Of a stretch of DNA of 64,000 nt, positions 57,391 through 64,000 are shown piece after piece. Both the position numbers and the translations under genes were made by a program. The stretch is from Stutzerimonas stutzeri (lineage in GTDB: Bacteria; Pseudomonadota; Gammaproteobacteria; Pseudomonadales; Pseudomonadaceae), in assembly GCF_002909485.1 (NCBI RefSeq), contig NZ_PPXG01000008.1, positions 1 through 64,000 on the forward strand. Direction: 5' to 3'. The notes beneath the pieces are model-generated. The model saw only the letters and a list, made by a program, of their open reading frames with translations, did no database searches and was not told the origin of the DNA. Every line of letters begins with the position of its first letter. The first letter of the stretch is position 1.

Positions 57391-58011
57391 TCAACTACCG
57401 GCCGTTTGCGTTTCGACATGGCTGCCCGTTATCGCGATCGCCTGATTATTGCTGAATGGGCGGAGGTCTAGAGTGTCTCCGTATTCACGCAGAACCTGCT
57501 CGACAGCATCGGCAAATGGCGCGTTTGTGTAATGGGGAAGCGGGTAGAAATCGACCAATCCCAGGGCAGTAAAGGAATCGAGATCAGGCGCCGCCGCGGC
57601 GTCATCCAGCGCCTGTAGATACTCAATGCCAGGGGCAAGCACAGCAGATCCGGCGGATTCGCCTACATAGCACTTGCCTGCCTTAACGTGTTCAACGATC
57701 AGACTGTCGGCGCCTGTCCGCTTGAGTTCCTGCAGCAAAAAGAACGTGTTCCCGCCTGACACATAGATGTAATCGCCACATTCAAGTTTGCGGACGACCT
57801 CTTCCTGGCTTGCGGTCGAAACTTCCAGCTCGTCAATGACCAGCCCGGCTTTGACGAGCGCGTCCTTGGCCGCAATAAGATAAGAATTCACTTCCTCGGC
57901 AAGGCTCGCCGTAGGGATTAACGTAACCGTCTTACCTTTGCATTCGCCCCGGGTAAAGGAGACGAATAAATCCACGACCTCGGCAAATGATGATGTTAGG
58001 AAAATATTCAT
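57391..58011 (-). CDS. S51 family serine peptidase (dipeptidase E-like)
   Basis: This 206-residue protein has GESAGSAVLAPGIEY with nucleophile Ser 119, and YVSGGNTFFLLQEL, the peptidase E arrangement. It is cytoplasmic; S51 enzymes cleave Asp-X dipeptides or related substrates. The ATG at 58011 gives the usual start (MNIFLTSSF). The coding sequence is less GC-rich than its neighbours, which could reflect transfer. Confidence 0.85.
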   Translation of the reverse strand: MNIFLTSSFAEVVDLFVSFTRGECKGKTVTLIPTASLAEEVNSYLIAAKDALVKAGLVIDELEVSTASQEEVVRKLECGDYIYVSGGNTFFLLQELKRTGADSLIVEHVKAGKCYVGESAGSAVLAPGIEYLQALDDAAAAPDLDSFTALGLVDFYPLPHYTNAPFADAVEQVLREYGDTLDLRPFSNNQAIAITGSHVETQTAGS

Positions 58012-58212
58012 CTCTACTTCTCCGCTCAATTGGATTAGCGCTGACCAAAGCTGTTTAGGCATAGAGAACCGTGCCGGCAAGGCCGCAGCGCTACCTGCTC
58101 GTAATCAGAACCGTGTTGGCAGGCGCGCTGAGGCCGTCCGTGACATTCACGCCCTGCAGCCTGGCCAAGCAGGTCGGTTGCGCAGCGCGGCCGACGTAAC
58201 CGCTGCGCCTCC

Positions 58213-60048
58213 TCAATCAACACCAACGAAACCGCCCGTCTGGTGCTGCCACAGCCGCGCATAGAGGCCGCCGCGCTCGATCAGCTCGGCATGGGTGCCA
58301 GTCTCGATCACCTGGCCTTCATCGATCACCACCAGCCGATCCATACGGGCGATGGTCGACAGTCGGTGGGCGATGGCGATCACCGTCTTGCCTTCCATCA
58401 GGGTATCCAGACTCTCCTGAATGGCTGCCTCGACCTCCGAATCCAGGGCCGAGGTGGCTTCATCGAGCACCAGAATCGGTGCGTCCTTGAGCAGCACTCG
58501 CGCGATGGCGATGCGCTGGCGCTGCCCGCCGGACAGCTTGACCCCACGCTCACCGACCATGGCCTCGAAGCCAAGCCCGCCCTGGCCGTCGTCCAGCGTG
58601 GCGACGAAGCCATCCGCGCGGGCCTTGCGCGCCGCAGCCCACAGTTGTTCATCGCTGGCGTCAGGCTTGCCGTAGCGCAGGTTGTCGCGAATCGAACGGT
58701 GCAGCAGCGAGGTGTCCTGCGTGACCACGCCGATATTGGCGCGCAGGCTTTCCTGGCTGACCTCGGCGACGTTCTGCCCATCGATCAGGATGCGACCGCT
58801 TTCCAGGTCATAAAGGCGCAGCAGCAGATTGACCAGTGTCGATTTGCCCGCGCCCGACGGCCCGACCAGACCAATCTTCTCGCCCGGGCGGATGTCGATG
58901 CTCAGGCCACTGATCACGCCGCCCTTCTTGCCGTAGTGGAAATGCACGTCGTCGAAGCGCACGCCGCCCTGCTCCACCTGCAGCGGCTTGGCGTCCTCGG
59001 GGTCGAGCACATCGCGGGGTCGGACGATACTTTTCATGCCGTCCTGCACGGTGCCAACGTTCTCGAAAATGCCGTTGACCACCCACATGATCCACTCGGC
59101 CATGTTGTTGATGCGGATCACCAGGCCCAGCGCCAGGGCGATGGCGCCGGTGCTTATCAGCGCTTCGCTCCACAGCCACAGCGCTAGCGCGCCGGTGCCG
59201 ACGATCAACAGGCCGTTCATGCAGGTGATCAGGAAGTCCAGGCTGGTGATGACGCGCGACTGCAGGCGGAATTTATCCAGCAGCTCCTGCATCGCCTCAC
59301 GGGCGTAGCTTTCCTCTTCCTTCGAATGGGCGAACAGCTTGAGCGTGGCGACGTTGCTGTAGCCGTCGACCACGCGCCCCATGACCTTGGAGCGCGCCGA
59401 AGACGCGGCCGCCGAGCGCGCCCGAATACGCGGCACGAAATACCAGAGCGCCGCGCTATAGCCAATGATCCACAGCACCAACGGCACGATCAGGCGCACA
59501 TCGGCAGCGGCGAACAGGTACAGCGCGCTGCCCGCGTAAACCACCACATGCCACAGCGCATCGATCACCTGCATCGCCGAATCGCGCAACGACGGCCCGG
59601 TCTGCATCACGCGCTGGGCGATGCGCCCGGCGAAGTCGTTCTGGAAGAAGTTCAGGCTCTGCTTGAGCACGTAGCGGTGGTTCTGCCAGCGGATCAGGTT
59701 GGTCAGCCCGGGGGTGATCGCCTGGTGCGTCAGCAGGTTTTGCAGACCCCACACTAGAGGCCGGATGATCAGCGCCACCAACGCCATCCACAGCAGATCG
59801 TTGCGGTGTTCAGTGAAGAAGGTGCGCGCATCACTGGTCGCCTGCGCCATATCGATCAACTGGCCGAGAAAGCTGAACAGCGCCACTTCGATCAACGCCG
59901 CGAAAAAGCCGATCACCAGCACGGCAGTCATCAATGGCCAGACCTGCTTCAGGTAATGCACATAGAACCGCAACATGCCGGCGGGCGGCGCAACGTCGGG
60001 GCTGGGTTTGAAGACATCGATCAGGTTTTCGAAACGGCTGAACAACAT
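58213..60048 (-). CDS. ABC exporter, fused membrane and ATPase domains
   Basis: This 611-residue half-transporter has six helices in the first 340 or so residues and an ATPase domain with Walker A GPSGAGKSTL, signature LSGGQRQR, Walker B ILVLDEATSALD and AHRLST. It resembles multidrug/lipid exporters. No partner gene. The start at 60048 (MLFSRFENLIDVF) is the family-like N-terminus. Confidence 0.92.
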   Translation of the reverse strand: MLFSRFENLIDVFKPSPDVAPPAGMLRFYVHYLKQVWPLMTAVLVIGFFAALIEVALFSFLGQLIDMAQATSDARTFFTEHRNDLLWMALVALIIRPLVWGLQNLLTHQAITPGLTNLIRWQNHRYVLKQSLNFFQNDFAGRIAQRVMQTGPSLRDSAMQVIDALWHVVVYAGSALYLFAAADVRLIVPLVLWIIGYSAALWYFVPRIRARSAAASSARSKVMGRVVDGYSNVATLKLFAHSKEEESYAREAMQELLDKFRLQSRVITSLDFLITCMNGLLIVGTGALALWLWSEALISTGAIALALGLVIRINNMAEWIMWVVNGIFENVGTVQDGMKSIVRPRDVLDPEDAKPLQVEQGGVRFDDVHFHYGKKGGVISGLSIDIRPGEKIGLVGPSGAGKSTLVNLLLRLYDLESGRILIDGQNVAEVSQESLRANIGVVTQDTSLLHRSIRDNLRYGKPDASDEQLWAAARKARADGFVATLDDGQGGLGFEAMVGERGVKLSGGQRQRIAIARVLLKDAPILVLDEATSALDSEVEAAIQESLDTLMEGKTVIAIAHRLSTIARMDRLVVIDEGQVIETGTHAELIERGGLYARLWQHQTGGFVGVD

Positions 60049-60469
60049 GGGGAACGGTCTGCTCTGGCGAGTGGGCGGGCGTTTGGCGTGTAGCGGTCGA
60101 CGGACGAAGCCCGCCGATGAAATAGCGCCCTGTGGGGCAGTTGCTGTGCTCGAAGGCGAACCCACATGCTCTGGCATGCGGGTTACAGGATGAGGTTAGC
60201 AGTATGAGAGGCACTTGGCGCCCTTAACAACCTTGCCGAACGCTGTAACCGCAAGGGCTGCAGTCGTTGAGGCCCAGGGTAAAAAGGTCTAAACAGCGCA
60301 CCGATGAACCCCGTGGCGAGAGACACGGGCATGTTTAGCTTGATAGCGTATTGCCCTGTGATGATCTCTGCCGCCTGCGCCGGCGAGGCGACTGTCTCTT
60401 GTTCAGTAACCTGTTGGTCATTGTTCTTGTGAGCAAAGCTCTACCGAAAACCTCGAATTGGAATCGACG
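60049..60469. other. Divergent intergenic region
   Basis: This 421-bp spacer lies between the ABC exporter and the patatin gene, which diverge. No gene, palindrome of the window's common family, or recognised operator was found. Confidence 0.55.
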
Positions 60470-61651
60470 ATGACCGAGGACGCTGTAAAAAGCCCAGCTA
60501 CCACAGGGCTCATCCTCTCGGGCGGGGGCGCGAGAGGGGCCTATCAGGTTGGCGTGCTGGCGGCCATTGCCGATCTGCTACCCGATTCTTCAGGCAATCC
60601 GTTCCCGGTGATCGTCGGTACCTCGGCGGGCGCGATCAATGCCGTCAGCCTCGCGTGCGGCGCCCTGCATTTTCACGAGGCAGTGCAGCGGCTAAGCAAC
60701 GTTTGGCGCAGCTTCCATACCGATCAGGTGTACCGCAGTGACTGGCCTGGCGTATTGCGCCAAGCCAGTCGATTTCTCGGCCACAGCGTGCTCGGTATCG
60801 GCAAGCAGCTGCCCGTTGCGCTGCTCGACAGTTCGCCGCTGGCCAAGCTGCTCGAGCGCGAGCTGGACTTTTCCGGCATCGCCGCGGCAATACGCCATCG
60901 GCGTTTACGCGCGGTAGCCGTGACGGCATTCGGCTATGAGTCGGCCCAAGCGGTGACCTTCTACCAGGGACATGCTGCCATTGACCCATGGCTGCGCCAT
61001 CGTCGGGTGGGCGTGCCGACCCGCCTGGCAATACCCCATTTGCTGGCCAGCACTGCCATTCCGCTGATCTTCGAGCCGGTAAAGATCAACCGCGAGTATT
61101 TTGGCGATGGCGCGGTACGCCAGACCGCACCGATCAGCCCCGCGCTGCACCTGGGCGCCACGCGAGTGCTGGTGGTCGGGGTCAGTGGCAACCCGGTGGA
61201 TGACCAGAGCAAGACCGCTCCAACACCAAGGCCGACAGGCGCTATCCCGAGCCTGGCGCAAATCTCCGGGCACATGCTCAACAGCACCTTCATCGACAAC
61301 GTCGAGACAGATATCGAGCTGCTGGAGCGCCTCAACCTGCTGGGGCAACTGGTGCCTGTCGAACAGCGCAAGCGCGCCTACGGCTTGACGCCCGTCGAAG
61401 TGCTGGTGATTTCCCCCAGCCAACCGCTGGACAAGATCGCCGCCCGCCACCGGCAAGAGTTGCCTGCGGCGATGCGGCTGTTCCTGCGCGGCCCTGGCGG
61501 CACGCGCGAAGGCGGCGGTGGGCTGCTGAGCTATCTGTTGTTCGAACCCGGCTACTGCAGTGACCTGATCGAACTCGGTTACCAGGATGCCATGGCCAAG
61601 CAAGCCGAGCTCAAGGCATTCCTGAGGCTCGACTGCCCAGAACACGCGTAG
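60470..61651 (+). CDS. Patatin-like phospholipase
   Basis: This 393-residue protein has the oxyanion loop SGGGARGAYQVGVL (17-30), nucleophile motif GTSAG with Ser 52, and the partner Asp 213 in YFGDGAVRQ. There is no signal peptide. It hydrolyses acyl esters of phospholipids, most likely at the membrane. The ATG at 60470 is preferred over a TTG four codons upstream. Confidence 0.9.
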   Translation: MTEDAVKSPATTGLILSGGGARGAYQVGVLAAIADLLPDSSGNPFPVIVGTSAGAINAVSLACGALHFHEAVQRLSNVWRSFHTDQVYRSDWPGVLRQASRFLGHSVLGIGKQLPVALLDSSPLAKLLERELDFSGIAAAIRHRRLRAVAVTAFGYESAQAVTFYQGHAAIDPWLRHRRVGVPTRLAIPHLLASTAIPLIFEPVKINREYFGDGAVRQTAPISPALHLGATRVLVVGVSGNPVDDQSKTAPTPRPTGAIPSLAQISGHMLNSTFIDNVETDIELLERLNLLGQLVPVEQRKRAYGLTPVEVLVISPSQPLDKIAARHRQELPAAMRLFLRGPGGTREGGGGLLSYLLFEPGYCSDLIELGYQDAMAKQAELKAFLRLDCPEHA

Positions 61652-61770
61652 CCCCGCTGTTTCCGCCAAGTGATTGCAGAGCTTTAGCGGTGAGTGAGTT
61701 GCGGATCTCACGTGGACAAACGAAGCGTTGTCCTCCCTACATAGTTGCACTGCCTGCACCTCAGCACTTG

Positions 61771-61800
61771 CGTAGGGTTGAAAACGGCAGAGCCTTTTCC
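61771..61800. repeat. Degenerate GGTTGAAAA/TTTTCC palindrome
   Basis: CGTAGGGTTGAAAACGGCAG followed by AGCCTTTTCC matches the flank and centre of the 51189 element with several mismatches. It lies after the patatin gene; 61652-61870 has no gene. Confidence 0.55.
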
Positions 61801-61870
61801 GCGCGCCAGGCCCAGCCGTCCTAGCAGATAGATCAAGCATGGAGATGGCAATGCGGTTTCGGCGCGCCGG

Positions 61871-62164
61871 TCAGGCCGGGTCGACCAGGTCCTGCCACTC
61901 CTCGTGCCGCTCGATGTACTTGGCGATAAATTCGCACTGCGGCACCACCCGTTTGCTGCGCCGCCGCGCATCCTCCAACGCGCCCTTGGCCAGCACACTA
62001 CCCAACCCCTGCCCGGACAGGCTGGGGTCGACCTCGGTATGGGTGAAGACCATTTGCTCGCCCTGCTCGCTGTACTCGGCAACGCCGAGCGGCTTGTCAT
62101 CTACAAGCAACTCGTAGCGGTGTTGCTCAGCATCGTGGCGGACGGTGGCTTGTCTATCGGTCAT
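61871..62164 (-). CDS. Small GNAT-fold acetyltransferase (YjdJ type)
   Basis: This 97-residue protein contains VFTHTEVDPSLSGQGLGSVL and an acetyl-CoA loop (GQGLGSVLAKGALEDARR), then the C-terminal CEFIAKYIERHEEW. It is the minimal GNAT form. Soluble, substrate unknown. Confidence 0.88.
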   Translation of the reverse strand: MTDRQATVRHDAEQHRYELLVDDKPLGVAEYSEQGEQMVFTHTEVDPSLSGQGLGSVLAKGALEDARRRSKRVVPQCEFIAKYIERHEEWQDLVDPA

Positions 62165-62379
62165 GGTGACTCTCCCCTGCTGGATGGATGACTGCAGCTA
62201 GAGGTACGAGTGGGCGCGGCGTACGAGGGTTCATGTGGCCTGACGCTTGGCCCGCCGCGCGAACTACAGAATGGGCAGGACGATGCCCATTAGAGACCGG
62301 AATACGAATTCAACCTGCGCTGACGACAGGATTGAAAAGCTATTCCACGCTGCTTATGGAGCAAGGACATACACAATCG

Positions 62380-62896
62380 TTATGCGGAATTTTTCAATCT
62401 ACAAATCATTGGCTGAGCCATGAGCGCTGAGCCCACCCTTAGGTCTTCAGGCTGCCCAGCAGCGACAAAACCGAATGATCTGTAAAAACTAACTGCCGCC
62501 TCGTTGCTTGTTGTGACCGCAAGCGCCATAAGCCCACACCCTCTGCTGATAGCCCATGCTTCAATTTCACCTAGAAGTGACTTCGCTATACCTTTTCCCC
62601 TCAGCTCGGGCGGAACCCACATCTGATAAATGTGTGCGGTTCGCAGATCTTCTTTATCTATCAAGCCCCAGGGCGACGCCTGCGGGCTGGCCATCCAGCT
62701 CTGCGACTAGTGGCAGAGCATCAATATCCCGAAGTTTAAGATCCAATCGTGACTGCCATTGGGCGTCCGATAAGCCAACTTCGTGATCGTAAGTTGAGCC
62801 AAAAGAGTCAGGTGAATCCCTAAGCGAATTCAATCTGACAAATTTATATAACCTCCATTTTTCCGGGGTTAATACTTTTATTTCGAATTCACTCAT
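62380..62896 (-). pseudogene. GNAT acetyltransferase with a frameshift in a G-run
   Basis: Reading minus from 62896, the frame gives MSEFEIKVLTPEKWRLYKFV up to ELDGQPAGVALGLDR then stops. A second frame (62694-62380) continues in register with IDKEDLRTAHIYQMWVP, RGKGIAKSLLGEIEAW and FYRSFGF, the acetyl-CoA-binding half. Removing one G from the GGGG run at about 62667-62670 restores one frame of about 170 residues. It is either a recent mutation or a sequencing error. Confidence 0.8.
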
Positions 62897-63022
62897 GAGC
62901 AGGGTCCCTGTAGCGTGACTCTTTAGCGGTCGCAGGGCGGACTATCGGGACTCTCATCGACCCACGGCCTGGGCGCCGCCGATGCTCGGAGCCGCGGCAT
63001 GCTGACGTGGGGTCAAATCTCC

Positions 63023-63391
63023 CTACTGCACAGCCTTGTGGCAAACAGCTTCGATGTTGTGCCCGTCAGGACCGACGATGAAGGCTCCGTAGTAATTCGG
63101 ATGATAGTGGGGCCTCAAGCCAGGAGCGCCGTTATCTTTGCCACCCGCGGCGAGCGCGGCCTTATAGAACGCATCAACCTCGGCGCGCGAGTCGGCGGCT
63201 ATGGCGATATGGAGGTGGGCCGGCACGTCCTTCGTTTCATACAGCCACATTGACGGCTTACCGTTGCGTCCTAACCCAATGCCGTTTGGTCCTTCCATAG
63301 CTGCCGTTACACCGAGCGGCGCAAGCGAGCTGAGATAGAACGCCTTGCTCTCCGCGAGGTTAGTGACTCCGAAACCGACGTGGTCAAACAT
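63023..63391 (-). CDS. VOC family (glyoxalase-like) protein
   Basis: This 122-residue protein starts MFDHVGFGVTNLAESKAFYL with HVGF metal-ligand His 4 and contains AHLHIAIAAD and YYGAFIVGPDGHNIEAVCH. It has the single-domain VOC/glyoxalase fold and could act in fosfomycin-like or dioxygenase chemistry; specificity unknown. Confidence 0.88.
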   Translation of the reverse strand: MFDHVGFGVTNLAESKAFYLSSLAPLGVTAAMEGPNGIGLGRNGKPSMWLYETKDVPAHLHIAIAADSRAEVDAFYKAALAAGGKDNGAPGLRPHYHPNYYGAFIVGPDGHNIEAVCHKAVQ

Positions 63392-63512
63392 TATTTATCT
63401 CCGATGATGGAACGCCGCAAACAAGTGATAAGAATGGCTACGAACCTAATGCCGCCATCACCAGCTACTTACCATAGCGAAGTATAGTTTTGGCAGCAGG
63501 CAGATGAAATTA

Positions 63513-63845
63513 TTACGATCTTTCCTTTTTCATCAACCACTTACTTAATAGCACGATGAATGCAGGCCAGAACACCGTGTTAATCAAATCATGAAAGCTT
63601 GCTGACCAGCGCATATAGCCTAACGATTTCAAATCATCTCGCAGGTCCAAAACCTCCATCCCTCCTGCGATCAGGAACACCGGAAACAAAGCCAAAATAT
63701 CAATTTTCCCACGACGCCAAATGAATACCGCCAAGAAGAAGACCAGCAAACCTATATGTATATGAATCGCATCTTTGGAAAGCGTCAAAACGTCCAGAAT
63801 AATTAGCTTAAAACTCTGATATCCGGAACTTTCCATAATTTTCAT
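63513..63845 (-). CDS. Small membrane protein, hypothetical
   Basis: This 110-residue protein has hydrophobic segments (IHIGLLVFFLAVFIW, ILALFPVFLIAGG and LINTVFWPAFIVLLSKWL) and a basic end (MKKERS). It is noticeably AT-richer than most of the window, suggesting recent acquisition. No family recognised. Confidence 0.7.
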   Translation of the reverse strand: MKIMESSGYQSFKLIILDVLTLSKDAIHIHIGLLVFFLAVFIWRRGKIDILALFPVFLIAGGMEVLDLRDDLKSLGYMRWSASFHDLINTVFWPAFIVLLSKWLMKKERS

Positions 63846-63926
63846 CTACTTGTAGGTGGCAATGGACTCTCCCTGCTCCACGTTTCTTCTATAACACCGT
63901 GGTAACTGTTCGCTTGGAGAGGTGCG

Positions 63927-64000
63927 ATGACGCGCATAGCGGTTGATTTGGCCAAGTCCGTTTATCAGGTAGTCTGGATACGGCCAAACCACGTCAAACT
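63927..64000 (+). mobile_element. IS110-family transposase gene, 5' end
   Basis: The ATG at 63927, with GGAGAGG in front, opens MTRIAVDLAKSVYQVVW, the start of an IS110-type DEDD transposase (Asp in AVDLAKS is the first catalytic residue). The gene runs past the window. Left of it only about 80 bp separate it from the neighbouring gene. Confidence 0.85.

Noticed and set aside
62999..63253. 84-codon plus-strand open frame
   Set aside because: Antisense to the VOC protein, whose motifs are clear on the minus strand.

Overview
The window is high-GC gammaproteobacterial chromosome, most likely Pseudomonas or Stutzerimonas (the P. stutzeri group). This rests on gene content and order: trpI divergent from trpBA, a Pseudomonas-type mdcABCDEGH-madLM malonate cluster, a TAXI-type TRAP operon, and many short palindromes carrying a CCACC-CTACG flank. 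No rRNA, tRNA or CRISPR array was seen. The last 74 bases enter an IS110-like transposase gene.

Left end (1-6600): a type VI secretion effector locus. It holds the end of vgrG, a DUF4123 effector chaperone, two related lipoproteins (probable immunity proteins) and a class 3 lipase effector. The block from the chaperone tail through a lipoprotein to the effector N-terminus is tandemly duplicated with a period of about 1.34 kb. This creates a chimeric ORF (effector N-terminus fused to chaperone C-terminus), and decayed pieces of a third module lie downstream.

6600-19400: malonate use. mdcR (LysR) is followed by a DadA-type flavoenzyme on the opposite strand, preceded by a clear tandem glycine riboswitch. 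Next come a chemoreceptor, then madM, madL, mdcH, G, E, D, C, B and A, all on the minus strand. A 23-bp perfect inverted repeat ahead of mdcA is a good candidate MdcR operator.

19400-34200: ydfG, a lone phnN, a small secreted protein, a HhH protein, a TAXI-TRAP transporter operon with a DUF1850 partner, a gene-free region with a long inverted repeat, two ferritin-like proteins, a lipoprotein peptidase, two paralogous small lipoproteins, a luciferase-like oxidoreductase, a CPA1 antiporter and a dodecin.

34200-41400: a tightly packed minus-strand set (glycosyltransferase, UDP-galactopyranose mutase, clan GH-A glycosidase, ABC exporter, KTSC protein) divergent from galE, suggesting synthesis and export of a galactofuranose-containing glycan. 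41400-50100: a DUF3060 protein, trpI/trpBA with terminator, a cupin, two small conserved proteins, then a Fur-type iron block of AraC regulator and TonB-dependent siderophore receptor.

50100-64000: mostly single genes: YghU, a stress-type protein, a DUF4126 membrane protein, a 5'-nucleotidase, a histidine kinase, an S51 peptidase, an ABC exporter, a patatin, GNAT proteins (one frameshifted in a G-run), a VOC protein, an AT-rich membrane protein and the IS110 edge.

Functions come from reading the sequences and knowledge of the families; no database search was run. Starts were chosen by ribosome-binding sites, overlaps and family length.
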